Positions 15,200-23,932 of a stretch of 64,000 bases of DNA are shown here, one piece after another (position 1 is the first letter of the stretch; every line of letters begins with the position of its first letter). This DNA comes from a candidate division KSB1 bacterium (GTDB lineage Bacteria; Zhuqueibacterota; Zhuqueibacteria; Zhuqueibacterales; Zhuqueibacteraceae), in the NCBI GenBank assembly GCA_034506175.1, contig JAPDQB010000027.1, forward strand, positions 1 to 64,000, read 5' to 3'. The position numbers were made by a program, and so were the translations under genes. The notes under the pieces are model-generated. The model did not search any database, was not told the origin of the DNA, and worked only from the letters and a program-made list of their open reading frames with translations.

Positions 15200-15991
15200 A
15201 TGAATTTCGATATCGAGGACTCCCTGCGTTCCCGTTTGGAAGTGGCACTGGAGGCGTGCTGGCGGGCGGGAAAAATCACGCTGGAATATTTTCAAACCGG
15301 CGTTCCGGTTGAGCTAAAAAGCGATCACTCGCCGGTGACGATGGCGGACCGCCGCGCCGAGGAGGAAATCCGCGCCTGGCTCACGCGCTATTTTCCCCAT
15401 GACGCCATCGTCGGCGAAGAAGGCGGCCGCACCACGCCGGCGGCCGGAAGCGAGACGACGTGGTACATCGATCCGATTGACGGCACCAAATCTTTTGTCT
15501 GCGGTGTGCCTTTTTACGGAGCTTTGCTGGCGTGTGAGCGTCGGGGCCGGGTCGTGCTCGGCGTGGCGCATTTTCCGGCGCTGGATGAAACGGTTTGGGC
15601 CGCGCACAACGCCGGCTGTTATTGGAACGGCCGCCGGGCACGCGCCTCCGATGTAAAAAAATTGGAAGACGCGGTTTTGCTGACGACGGATTTTTATCGC
15701 ATGGAAACGATGGGCTTTGGTCGGGCGCTCGATACTTTATGCCGCGCCACCAAGCTGCAGCGAACCTGGGGCGACGCCTATGGCCACATTTTGGTCGCCA
15801 CCGGCCGTGCTGAAATTATGCTCGACCCGAAAATGGCAGTGTGGGACAACGGCCCCCTTCTGCCCATTCTCGAAGAAGCCGGCGGCCGCTTCACCGATTG
15901 GCAGGGCAACGCCACGATTCACAGCGACAGCGCTTTTTCGACGAACGGGCATTTGCATGAAGCTGTGAAGCGCATTTTGAAGGCGGAATAA
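15200..15991 (+). CDS. Inositol monophosphatase-family phosphatase, histidinol-phosphatase (HisN) type
   Basis: 263 residues from ATG 15200; ATG 15158, with a GGAAGGAAA before it, is an alternative start. Metal-site motifs are GEEGG (about 72), DPIDGTKSF (about 91-99) and WDNGPLLPILEEAGG (about 215-229). The pattern SPVTMADRRAEEEIRAWL and the length fit the histidinol-phosphatase branch better than inositol-1-phosphatase or FBPase, but a related sugar-phosphate substrate is possible. No his genes are close. The 14917-15199 spacer shows no other gene. Confidence 0.88.
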   Translation: MNFDIEDSLRSRLEVALEACWRAGKITLEYFQTGVPVELKSDHSPVTMADRRAEEEIRAWLTRYFPHDAIVGEEGGRTTPAAGSETTWYIDPIDGTKSFVCGVPFYGALLACERRGRVVLGVAHFPALDETVWAAHNAGCYWNGRRARASDVKKLEDAVLLTTDFYRMETMGFGRALDTLCRATKLQRTWGDAYGHILVATGRAEIMLDPKMAVWDNGPLLPILEEAGGRFTDWQGNATIHSDSAFSTNGHLHEAVKRILKAE

Positions 15992-16026
15992 CTTCAAACC
16001 TGATGCACGATCATATTGGTGGGGCG

Positions 16027-17027
16027 TTATTTTGCCAAGGCAGCGCGCGCCGCGAGCTCCGGGCGGATCAGGAACGCCGGCCGGACGCGCCCCAAAACCA
16101 TGCCCACCCACCTCGGATTGCGCCGCAGAAAGCTCACGAGAGCGTCAAAATTCCCCTCCACCACTTTTTTTTCACGCCGCGCCGCCCCGAGGCATTGCGA
16201 AAAAAATCCGGCCGGCGCTGTCGCTTAACAACAACCCGACATGCGCTGCAAAAATGCCGGGGCGGCTCTGAATCACCACCGCCAGATCTCCCGCCTGTCA
16301 TTTCGTTTTGACGGCTGGCAAATCCGCTTGGGGAATATATTTGATCGCCAGCGTTTGCGGCGGTGGAATCAATGCCAGCTCTTTTTCCGGCACACCCTTT
16401 TTGCGCAGCCCAGCGGCGCGATCGAGGGTTTTGTACATGTCGACACACAGCCCGCAGCCGATGGTTGCGGTGACATCCTCAAACCGCCGGGCATTGTTCG
16501 GCAGCCAATCCGCCAGCATAAAATGATTGCGCTCGCGAATGTCGAACACCGCTCGCGATAACGGAGACGCTGCAAACGCTGAAACATCTCCTCGTAATGA
16601 CCGGCCAGCGTCATCGCTAAAATCTGCTCGCAAAAAGTCAGGCAATCAACCGGTGTCAAATCGGTGAGGGGGCCCCGGTCATATTTAGACTGCCCGCCTT
16701 CGCCCAGCGGAAACCAGCCCTAAGGCGTGCCCAACGCGCGCTGCGAATAGGCGAATAGGCCTGCAGCCGGGATGGAAAATCTGCCAAGCGGGCGCTGGTT
16801 TTGCGCAGCAAGGCGTCAATTTCCATTTTGCTCATTTCATACAACCTGGCATTCGATACCGCCGGACCAGCCGCAACAATTCCCCGGCTCACCGGCGGCG
16901 ATGCTGAATTCGAAGCCGGCTTTTGATTGAGGCTGAGAGTTAGAGAAAGAAAAATTTGCAAAAGATCGTGCATCGCGCGGCCATAGCCGCAATCAAATTT
17001 TTCAACCAAAAGATAAAAGTATGGCAA
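16027..17027 (-). pseudogene. Decayed DUF1460 (NlpC/P60-like amidase) gene
   Basis: Consecutive frames rebuild a DUF1460 protein: KMEIDALLRKTSARLAD, then after a shift near 16660 TPVDCLTFCEQILAMTLAG, then after a shift near 16560 ERNHFMLADWLPNNA and LPAVKTK, a TGA at 16298-16300, then QAGDLAVVIQSRPG and HVGLLLSDSAGR, another TGA near 16173, and a last piece ALVSFLRRNPRWVG ending at TAA 16027-16029. VDCLTFCE carries the family's nucleophile Cys and NHFxxADWLPNNA is diagnostic. Two or more frameshifts plus two stops make it a true relic rather than a single sequencing error. An N-terminal hydrophobic start is near 16973-17027. Confidence 0.75.
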
Positions 17028-17178
17028 AATAATCTATTAATTTCCGCACACCTGCATACGCAGTTCCCTTGCCAAAAGCTCATACCTCACCGTTTCTTTC
17101 CGTCTTTGACCGTGACGAAGCTGGACTTGCAGGGCAAAATTTTGCGAAATGAGAAAAACCCTGCACGCAAGTCGAATG

Positions 17179-17994
17179 TCACTGTTTGGCCTTTGAGCGC
17201 GAAGAGAACGGAGGCGGGTTATCCAATTTGGGAAGGGTAAAATAAACAGCTGTCCCCTCGCCGAGCCTGGAATCGATGCGCACCAGGCCTTGATGATTTT
17301 CGATGATGCGGCGCACGATGGCGAGGCCGATGCCAGTGCCTTGAATTTGGCCGACGTTCGGGCCGCGCTGAAACAACTCGAAGGCCTTCGCCTGAAAAGC
17401 CGGATCCATGCCGATGCCGTTGTCGCGTACCCACAGCGCATGAAAACGCGGTTGTTCGTCCCAGCCGATTTCGATATGCAAGGGAACATCGGGCCGGCGG
17501 TATTTGACGGCGTTGCTGAGCAAATTTTCAAAAACGGTTTTTAGCTCGTCGCCGTCGGCATACAAGCGCAGCGTGTCGAAATTTTTCGGCGAAAAAACGA
17601 AATCAACGTCGTGAAGCTGCCCGAGCAAACGCATGTCTTCAATCACGGCCTCCACCAGCTCGCCGACGTTGACCATTTCAAATGTGAAGGGATAGCGCCC
17701 CAAGCGCGAAAACTCGAGCAGATCGAGCACAATTTTTTCCATCAGCGCCGCGTTTTGCCGCAAGCGCTCCAGAAAATGCCGGTGCTCGGCGTTGAGCGTC
17801 GGCCCCAGTTCTTCGTATAAAATATTGGCAAAGCCTTGAATCGATGCCAGCGGCGCTTTCAGATTATGGCTGACAATGTAGACAAAGTTTTCCTGTTCCT
17901 CGTCGCGCCGCCGGTTTTCCTTATCCGTGGCCGGCGGCTGCACAGGGATGGGGCTGGTCGAGGGCACAACAGCGGAAGCTTCCTTTCTGTCCAT
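17179..17994 (-). CDS. Soluble sensor histidine kinase (HisKA + HATPase_c)
   Basis: 271 residues with no membrane segment. HisKA: YIVSHNLKAPLASIQGF with phospho-acceptor His43. The ATPase domain has the N box NLLSNAVKYRRPD, G1 DNGIGMDPAF, F box KAFELFQR and G2 GTGIGLAIVRRIIENHQG. The N-terminal 30 residues are low-complexity (Pro/Ser) and carry no sensor domain, so the input must come from a partner protein. The kinase type (SHNLKAPL) resembles phytochrome-like and cyanobacterial kinases. No response regulator is adjacent; the receivers in the 54-63 kb block are possible partners. Confidence 0.9.
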   Translation of the reverse strand: MDRKEASAVVPSTSPIPVQPPATDKENRRRDEEQENFVYIVSHNLKAPLASIQGFANILYEELGPTLNAEHRHFLERLRQNAALMEKIVLDLLEFSRLGRYPFTFEMVNVGELVEAVIEDMRLLGQLHDVDFVFSPKNFDTLRLYADGDELKTVFENLLSNAVKYRRPDVPLHIEIGWDEQPRFHALWVRDNGIGMDPAFQAKAFELFQRGPNVGQIQGTGIGLAIVRRIIENHQGLVRIDSRLGEGTAVYFTLPKLDNPPPFSSRSKAKQ

Positions 17995-18138
17995 GGCATC
18001 TCCCTCATCGGCTTCGTCATCGACAATTTTCCCGCGGGAAACTGCTACAAGCTAACCGTTTTCCGGCTCAAAATCAAGGAGGAAAAATTTTGTTAAGAAC
18101 TTTTAACCGCAATTTATTCATCGCCTGAAAATTTTTAT

Positions 18139-18167
18139 TTGACTTTTCAATACGATTTGTTTATTTT
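18139..18167 (+). promoter_or_regulatory. Promoter upstream of the DUF547 operon
   Basis: TTGACT (18139-18144), 17-nt spacer, TATTTT (18162-18167). The start codon is about 185 nt further, so a long leader is expected. The rest of the 17995-18351 spacer shows no gene. Confidence 0.55.
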
Positions 18168-18351
18168 GTCGACCGCATGCCTGCTTCGACGTTTCTGCGG
18201 TTTTGCTTACATGCCGAGATATGAAAAGATCGCGGGTACCGTTTTGCAAATCAGCGGCGCCAATCCAGCCGCGTCGCTGCAACGTATATTTTATGATCGA
18301 ACAAATCGCTTCAAATTGAAAACTCTGTCAACTCAAGAAAGGAGCACTAGT

Positions 18352-19158
18352 ATGAGCCGGGTGTTGCGTTTTCAGGGGGTTGCCAAAACGGTTTTCAAAA
18401 TTCTCGCCGTCTTCGGCGCGTTGATTTTGGCGGCGCCTTCACACATTTTTGCCGCTTCGGCCAAGGCGGATTCCCTCGGCCCGGATTATTCGTTGTTTTC
18501 ACAAGTGCTGCGCGATCACGTCAAAAACGGCGCGGTGAATTACAAAGCGCTCAAAACCGACAAGCGCTTGACTGATTTCGTCGAAATGCTCAAAAAAACC
18601 GATCCAAATAAAATTTCCGCAAAGAACCGCCTGGCGTTCTGGATCAATGTCTACAATGCGTTCGTGCTCAAAGTCGTCGTCGATCAATATCCGATCAAAA
18701 GCATCATGAACAAAACCGCGTATGCGCTCGGCAAATCGAATTTTCAAAAAAAGCTGGTGACGATCAACGGCGTGCCATACTCGCTGAACGACGTCGAGAA
18801 TGACATCATTCGTCCCATGGGTGATCCGCGCATTCATTTTGCGATCAACTGCGCGGCGAAAAGCTGCCCGCCTTTGCGTTCGGAAGCTTTCGAGCCGCGT
18901 CGTCTCGACGAGCAATTGGAAGAGCAGACCCGCCAGTTCATCAACAATCCGGAGAAAAACAGCTTCGATTTCGCGAAAAAAGAGGCGCTGGTGTCAAAAA
19001 TTTTCGACTGGTTTGAAGAAGATTTCAAAAAATATGACAAGGGCGTGCCGGCGTTCATCGGCCGCTATCTGCCGGCAGAACAAGGCCAGCAGCTTTTGGC
19101 CAATGCCAAGATTTTTAAGATCAAGCATCATGATTACAATTGGGATCTGAATGAATAA
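18352..19158 (+). CDS. DUF547 secreted protein
   Basis: 268 residues from ATG 18352, with AAAGGAG 7 nt upstream. The signal peptide ends near AAPSHIFAAS. The DUF547 domain (about 45-260) shows AFWINVYNAFVLKVVVDQYP, DVENDIIRPMGDPRIHFAINC and CAAKSCPPLRSEAFEP with its conserved cysteines. The function is unknown; the fold is related to thiol-dependent hydrolases and the protein should be periplasmic. Its last codons overlap the glycosyltransferase start, so translation is coupled. DUF547 proteins are often encoded beside TIGR04283-type glycosyltransferases. Confidence 0.88.
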   Translation: MSRVLRFQGVAKTVFKILAVFGALILAAPSHIFAASAKADSLGPDYSLFSQVLRDHVKNGAVNYKALKTDKRLTDFVEMLKKTDPNKISAKNRLAFWINVYNAFVLKVVVDQYPIKSIMNKTAYALGKSNFQKKLVTINGVPYSLNDVENDIIRPMGDPRIHFAINCAAKSCPPLRSEAFEPRRLDEQLEEQTRQFINNPEKNSFDFAKKEALVSKIFDWFEEDFKKYDKGVPAFIGRYLPAEQGQQLLANAKIFKIKHHDYNWDLNE

Positions 19159-19966
19159 CTTTGCTTTACTGGCCGGACAGGAACCGAGTTCAAGCACTGG
19201 TGAAAGCATGAAGGCGACTATAACCCTTGCTCCCAAACCAATTCAGGCTGTCGGAGAACCTCGAGTTAAACCCGCTTTCGTTTCCATCATTGTTCCCACC
19301 TTAAATGAAGCACAAAATGTCCGCCGGCTGGCCAGCACGCTCAGTGCATTGCCGGAGGCAGAGATCATTTTCTGTGACGGCGGCAGTTGTGATGGCACGC
19401 CCGATGAAATTCAACACTGTGTGGGCGGGCGATGGAATGTTCGTTTGATTCATGCGCCCTGCAACCGCGCCCAGCAAATGAACGCCGGCGCCAAACAGGC
19501 CAAAGGCGAATGGCTGATTTTTCTTCACGCCGATACCGTGCTGCCGCGTGAATCTTTCAACGGTTTTCTTGTCATGGCCAAACAATCGCCTCATCTGAAC
19601 GCTGGCGCTTTCACCTTTCGCGTTGCTCATCAGAGCTGGGTGTACCGTTATCTCGAGTTTTACGTCGGCTTGCGCTGCAAGCTGCTGAAACTGCCGTTCG
19701 GCGATCAGGCCATTTTCATTAGACGAAAATTATTTGAAGCCATCGGCGGTTACCGCGAAGATTTTCCGCTGATGGAAGACATGGAAATCGCGCAGCGACT
19801 CAACAAGCAACAGGGCTTTGTCTTGCTCGATTTTCTCGTCTATACTTCAGCGCGCCGCTACGAAGCTGAAGGTTTTTTCAAACGCGGGTTGGGTAATATC
19901 TACTTGCAGTTGCTTTATCGTCTCGGTGTGCATCCGAGAGAATTGGCGAAAAAATATTGGAAGTGA
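19151..19966 (+). CDS. Family 2 glycosyltransferase, TIGR04283 type
   Basis: 271 residues. Typical GT-A blocks are VSIIVPTLNEAQNVRRL, IIFCDGGSCDGTPD, NRAQQMNAGAKQAKGEWLIF, LHADTVLP (metal-binding DxD region as HAD) and PFGDQAIFIRRKLFEAIGGY, PLMEDMEIAQRLN. RAQQMNxGA and GDQAIF are hallmarks of the TIGR04283 group, which is linked to arsenosugar or selenodomain-associated loci in other bacteria. Start ATG 19151 overlaps the DUF547 stop; ATG 19208 is possible. The acceptor substrate cannot be inferred. Confidence 0.9.
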   Translation: MNNFALLAGQEPSSSTGESMKATITLAPKPIQAVGEPRVKPAFVSIIVPTLNEAQNVRRLASTLSALPEAEIIFCDGGSCDGTPDEIQHCVGGRWNVRLIHAPCNRAQQMNAGAKQAKGEWLIFLHADTVLPRESFNGFLVMAKQSPHLNAGAFTFRVAHQSWVYRYLEFYVGLRCKLLKLPFGDQAIFIRRKLFEAIGGYREDFPLMEDMEIAQRLNKQQGFVLLDFLVYTSARRYEAEGFFKRGLGNIYLQLLYRLGVHPRELAKKYWK

Positions 19967-19975
19967 ACTTGGCTG

Positions 19976-20064
19976 GATGCTGGATGTCTCGATGCGCGAT
20001 GCTGGTAGCTGGCAACTGGCGATCAATAACAGCATCAAGCATCAAGCATCCTGCATCCAGCATC
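19976..20064. repeat. Intergenic inverted and direct repeat (GATGCTGG/CATCCAGC)
   Basis: GATGCTGGATG (19976-19986) is the exact inverse of CATCCAGCATC (20054-20064). Extra partial direct copies lie between (GATGCTGG near 19998 and three CATCAAGCATC-like units near 20033). It sits between the glycosyltransferase and the radical SAM gene and looks like a small dispersed repeat. Confidence 0.6.
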
Positions 20065-20078
20065 TAAGGAGAGAAAAG

Positions 20079-21473
20079 ATGACCAACCACAACGGAAAGG
20101 TTCTGCCGGTTTTGCAGACGGCGGAGAATGGCCGGAAAGTGCCGACGCCAAAGGAGGCGCAGGCGCGCACGTGGGCACGGCTTTATCCGAAACTTCGCAC
20201 GCCGAGCCAGTCGCTCGGACAACGCAAGGCGATCGGCTGTGTGGCACTGGAAATCACGCAACGCTGCAATCTCGATTGTACGCTGTGCTATCTCAGCGAG
20301 ATGAGCGAAAGCACGCTCGATATCCCAATGGCGGAAGTCAAGCGCCGGATTGATGAAATTTTATATGAATACGGCCCCAACTCGCCGGTGCAAATCACCG
20401 GCGGCGACCCGACGTTGCGTCAAGAAGACGAGCTGATCGAAATCGTTCGCTATGCTTCCGAGCGCGGCTTGCAGCCGGCGTTGTTGACGAACGGCATCAA
20501 GGCGACGCGTGAGTTGCTGCAAAAGCTGGCAGCGGTCGGCCTTCGAGACGTGGCGTTTCACGTCGACATGACGCAGAACCTGCGTGACGAGAATAAACGT
20601 TTATATGCTTCGGAAGAAGAACTCAACGTCATCCGCAAAAAATACATCGAGCGCGCCCGCGGCCTCGGCATCGCGGTGATTTTCAACACCACGCTGTGCC
20701 GCACGAATTTTCACGAGCTGCCGATGCTGGTGCGTTTCTTTCGCGACAACGCCGATGGCGTCGGCATGTGCAGCTTCCAATTGCACGCGGACACCGGCCG
20801 CGGCATTCTGCACGGGCGTCCCGACGAAATCAATCCGCGTAACATCATTCGCATTATCAATGAAACTTTGGGCACCAAAATAAATTTTGACGTTGTCGAC
20901 ATCGGTCATCCCGATTGCAATCGTATCGGCTATGCGTTCGTTTGCAACCGCCAGGCTTACGATTTGTGGTGGGATCCGGCGATTATCAACAAGCTTTATC
21001 ACGAATTCGAAGGCGTCGGGCTGGATCGCGGCAATCCCAAGAAGGCGGTCAAGACTGCGCTCAAGCACGTGCTCACGCATCCGCGCATTCTGCGAAAAGG
21101 CCTGCCTTTTATTCTCGTGCATTTGTGGCGAATGAAATGGGATTTACTGGCGAGCCGGTTCAAAGTGCACAAGCTGAGCTTTATGATTCACAATTTCATG
21201 CACGCGACGTGCCTCGATCCGGAGCGCATTGACAATTGTTCATTCATGGTGATGACGGCGGAGGGCCCGGTTTCAATGTGCTTGCACAATGCCAATCGCG
21301 ATTTGTATATTACCAGGCAGTTCGCTTACAAGGCCGGCGACGAGGAGAAAATTTTCAATCCCGTGCGCGAGCATAAACGCGCCTACTGGGCGGAAAAACT
21401 TCCCACCCTGAAAGTCATTCAGCCGCTTGGCCGCCAGCCAGACGAAGCGCCGGCGGAAGTGGCGACACCGTGA
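20079..21473 (+). CDS. Radical SAM enzyme of unknown substrate
   Basis: 464 residues from ATG 20079, with AAGGAGAG upstream. The Fe-S/SAM motif is CNLDCTLCY (Cys-x3-Cys-x2-Cys) after VALEITQR. The GGE-type motif is ITGGDPTLR, and further barrel blocks read LLTNGIKATRELL and CSFQLHADTGRG. The C-terminal third has more cysteines (HATCLDPERIDNCSF, VSMCLHNA) that may hold an auxiliary cluster. I recognise a broadly distributed family with this 'TLCYLSE' signature but no assigned reaction. It sits between a glycosyltransferase and a lycopene cyclase gene, so lipid, isoprenoid or glycan modification is a reasonable guess. Confidence 0.88.
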   Translation: MTNHNGKVLPVLQTAENGRKVPTPKEAQARTWARLYPKLRTPSQSLGQRKAIGCVALEITQRCNLDCTLCYLSEMSESTLDIPMAEVKRRIDEILYEYGPNSPVQITGGDPTLRQEDELIEIVRYASERGLQPALLTNGIKATRELLQKLAAVGLRDVAFHVDMTQNLRDENKRLYASEEELNVIRKKYIERARGLGIAVIFNTTLCRTNFHELPMLVRFFRDNADGVGMCSFQLHADTGRGILHGRPDEINPRNIIRIINETLGTKINFDVVDIGHPDCNRIGYAFVCNRQAYDLWWDPAIINKLYHEFEGVGLDRGNPKKAVKTALKHVLTHPRILRKGLPFILVHLWRMKWDLLASRFKVHKLSFMIHNFMHATCLDPERIDNCSFMVMTAEGPVSMCLHNANRDLYITRQFAYKAGDEEKIFNPVREHKRAYWAEKLPTLKVIQPLGRQPDEAPAEVATP

Positions 21474-21488
21474 AACGTTGGAGTTTTT

Positions 21489-22082
21489 GTGAAAATTAAT
21501 TTCGGCGCGGTCTTCCAGCCGCAGCGAGTCGGCTGGAAGACTTTCTTTTTATCGTTTGCCATTTTCACCACGCCGCTTTTCGCCGCGGAAGCGGATAGTT
21601 TGTTGGCGCAGGCGCGCTTGCTGTATTACGCGAGCATCAAGGACAAAACCAAAATCGAACCGGCGATTGCGCTTTTCATCAAGATGGGCGAAAGCGATGC
21701 GCGCTTGCAAGGGCGCGCCCAAACTTATATTGGCTCGCTCACCGCGGTAAAGGCCAAATTTGCGTTTTGGCCGCATCAGAAATGGAAATGGACCAAAACC
21801 GGCTTGCAGGTGATGGATGGCGGGCTGGCGCTCGATCCCGACGACATCGAATCGCTTTTTATTCACGGCACGACGTGTTATTATTTGCCCAAATTCTTCG
21901 GCCGCTCGGACGATGCCCAGCGTCACTTGCGTCAAATTGTCCGGTTGCTGCCGGAACGCGCCCACGCGTACGACCCGAAACTGATCGCCCACGTCATCGA
22001 TTTCATTGTCGCCAAAATTAAATTAAGCGAGGAGGAGCGCACGCATCTGATGATGATCAATATAAAGCTGGCGAAAAAGTGA
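21489..22082 (+). CDS. Periplasmic helical-repeat protein, TatT/TPR-like
   Basis: 197 residues from GTG 21489 (GGAG 6 nt upstream). A signal sequence ends near TPLFAAEAD. The mature protein is helical: [82 protein letters not shown]. That resembles TPR-like or TRAP-associated TatT proteins, to which the lipoprotein at 46339 also belongs. Its stop overlaps the next start (GTGA), which indicates tight coupling to the lycopene cyclase gene. Confidence 0.7.
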   Translation: MKINFGAVFQPQRVGWKTFFLSFAIFTTPLFAAEADSLLAQARLLYYASIKDKTKIEPAIALFIKMGESDARLQGRAQTYIGSLTAVKAKFAFWPHQKWKWTKTGLQVMDGGLALDPDDIESLFIHGTTCYYLPKFFGRSDDAQRHLRQIVRLLPERAHAYDPKLIAHVIDFIVAKIKLSEEERTHLMMINIKLAKK

Positions 22083-22762
22083 AAGGCGAATACCTTTTGT
22101 TCAACCTGCTGATTGTGGCGGGGCCGCTGATCATGAGTTTTGAGAAACAAATTTATTTTGCCGGCCAATGGCGCTACGCCTGGCCGGCGATCGTCCTCGT
22201 CGCCATTCCCTACCTCATTTGGGATGCCCTGGTGACCGGCTCGCATTGGTGGTTCAATGAAAAATATACCTTCGATTTTCGCCTGGCAAAATTGCCGCTC
22301 GAAGAATGGCTTTTTTTCTTCAGCGTACCATTTGCAGCGCTTTTCAGCTGGGAGGTGATCAAGTTTTACTATCGCCGCGACCGCAAGCTTCATCACATGA
22401 GGCGCGTGCGTTATGGCCTCTATGCGCTGCAACTGGCCGGGTTGATTTTTTTTGCCAACGGCAAGGAATACACCGGCCTGATGTTGATCTTCCTGGGCGC
22501 GGCGTTCATCATCGACCGGGTTTTGAGAACCAATTTGTTTTTGCGCCCCCGTTTTTTGATTTATCTCGCGGTGGTGATCGGGTTCATTTTTATTTTCAAT
22601 GGCTACTTGACGTGGCGGCCCGTGGTGTTGTACGGCGAGGCGTATCAACTGGGCTGGCGCGTCGGCACGATTCCGATTGAAGATTTTGGGTATGGCATTT
22701 CGCTGATTTTTTTGGTCACGGTTTTTTACGAAAAATTCAAGAAGCTGCGGCCGGTGAATTAG
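22079..22762 (+). CDS. Lycopene cyclase domain protein (fused CrtYc-CrtYd type)
   Basis: 227 residues from GTG 22079, about seven membrane helices. Two half-domains carry the paired motifs of the heterodimeric cyclase family: WFNEKYTFDFRLAKLPLEEWLFF (first P-x-E-E) and GTIPIEDFGYG (second P-x-E-D-F). The family cyclises the psi ends of lycopene; actinobacteria encode the halves as two genes, while archaea and some bacteria have them fused, as here. No other carotenoid gene (crtB, crtI) is in the window. It is the last gene of the five-gene run and faces tsaC tail to tail. Confidence 0.88.
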   Translation: MKGEYLLFNLLIVAGPLIMSFEKQIYFAGQWRYAWPAIVLVAIPYLIWDALVTGSHWWFNEKYTFDFRLAKLPLEEWLFFFSVPFAALFSWEVIKFYYRRDRKLHHMRRVRYGLYALQLAGLIFFANGKEYTGLMLIFLGAAFIIDRVLRTNLFLRPRFLIYLAVVIGFIFIFNGYLTWRPVVLYGEAYQLGWRVGTIPIEDFGYGISLIFLVTVFYEKFKKLRPVN

Positions 22763-22770
22763 CGCGAAGG

Positions 22771-23742
22771 CTATTCAACCTGGCGGGGCCCTGCTGCTTT
22801 GCGCAAACGATCCATGATGGCCCTGCCGAGGCCGGTTTCCGGAACCGGTTCGACAAAAATGATCTGCAAGCCGGCTCGATCCAGGCGATGCAAACAGGAA
22901 AACAAATTTGCAGCAGCTTCCGCCAGGTCGCCGGCCGGGGAGAGAATTTCGATTTTTGCAAAGGGCAAATTTTCAATCGGGGTTTGAAAAGCCAGCAAGC
23001 CGGCTTTTTGATCGGCGGGAAATTTGAAATCCGCGTTGAGAAACATCACCGGCGTGCGCGGCGCATAGTGACTCGGCAATAGTCCGGGCGCGAGCGGGCG
23101 TTGATTGTCCGATTGATAAATGTCGATCTTGCCGACGAGGGGCTCGAGCATTTCCAGCGGCAAACCGCCGGGGCGCAGCAGGCGCGGTTTTTCCTGGGTC
23201 AAATCGAGAATCGTAGACTCCACACCGATGGGGCAAGGCCCGCCATCCAATATCAAATCAATTTTGTTTCCCAATTGCTCGGCCACGTGTTCCGCCGTCG
23301 TGGGGCTGAGATAACCAAAAGGATTGGCGCTGGGCGCGGCGATCGGGGTCTGCGCGGCGCGCAGCAATTCCAGCGCGAGCGGATGATTCGGCATCCGCAG
23401 CGCCACGCTCGGCAAACCGGCGGTGACAATCTCCGGCACGAGATCGGTTTTGGGAACAACCAGCGTCAGCGGGCCGGGCCAGAATTTTTCGGCGAGGCGG
23501 CGACCGCGTTCGTCAAATTGCGCGGACAATTTTTCGAGCCAGCTCAAATCGGCGAGATGAACGATGAGCGGATCAAAATAAGGGCGGTTTTTCGCCGCAA
23601 AAATTTTTGCACACGCCGTCGCGTTCAAGGCATCGGCGCCCAAACCGTAAACCGTTTCGGTGGGAAAGGCGACCAAGTTGCCGTTGCGAATGATCTCGGC
23701 GGCAAGTTGAAGGGAAGCCGGGGATGCAGGAACGAGATTCAT
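22771..23742 (-). CDS. tsaC: L-threonylcarbamoyladenylate synthase, Sua5 type
   Basis: 323 residues from ATG 23742. The YrdC domain (about 10-200) has FPTETVYGLGADA, KNRPYFDPLIVHL, ALRMPNHPLA, APSANPFGYLSPT and GPCPIGVESTILDL. A C-terminal Sua5 domain follows with APGLLPSHYAPRTPV. The enzyme makes threonylcarbamoyl-AMP from Thr, bicarbonate and ATP for the tRNA t6A37 modification. The next-step enzyme TsaD is also in this window (38091). The short gap to the convergent lycopene cyclase stop (8 nt) leaves little room for terminators. Confidence 0.95.
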   Translation of the reverse strand: MNLVPASPASLQLAAEIIRNGNLVAFPTETVYGLGADALNATACAKIFAAKNRPYFDPLIVHLADLSWLEKLSAQFDERGRRLAEKFWPGPLTLVVPKTDLVPEIVTAGLPSVALRMPNHPLALELLRAAQTPIAAPSANPFGYLSPTTAEHVAEQLGNKIDLILDGGPCPIGVESTILDLTQEKPRLLRPGGLPLEMLEPLVGKIDIYQSDNQRPLAPGLLPSHYAPRTPVMFLNADFKFPADQKAGLLAFQTPIENLPFAKIEILSPAGDLAEAAANLFSCLHRLDRAGLQIIFVEPVPETGLGRAIMDRLRKAAGPRQVE

Positions 23743-23875
23743 GGCCTTGCAATAAAGTTCGACCAGCAAAATTCAATTGTTTAAAACACGGCGCAGCAGA
23801 GTTGACAGTTAGACTTGCAAAGAATTTTCCTCTTTTCATTCATGATCAAAATTTGAGCTTCGGCGTGCAAAGCCG

Positions 23876-23919
23876 CCGCTGGAGGCAGCGCACACCGGCT
23901 CCCCAACAACCTCCAGCGG
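23876..23919. repeat. Intergenic stem-loop CCGCTGGAGG/CCTCCAGCGG
   Basis: Ten-nt arms at 23876-23885 and 23910-23919 are perfect inverses. A nested AACAACC/GGTTGTT dyad (about 23905-23924) overlaps the right arm. It lies 13 nt from the oxidoreductase stop codon and could protect or end its transcript, or be a dispersed repeat. Confidence 0.5.
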
Positions 23920-23932
23920 GTTGTTTTAACAC

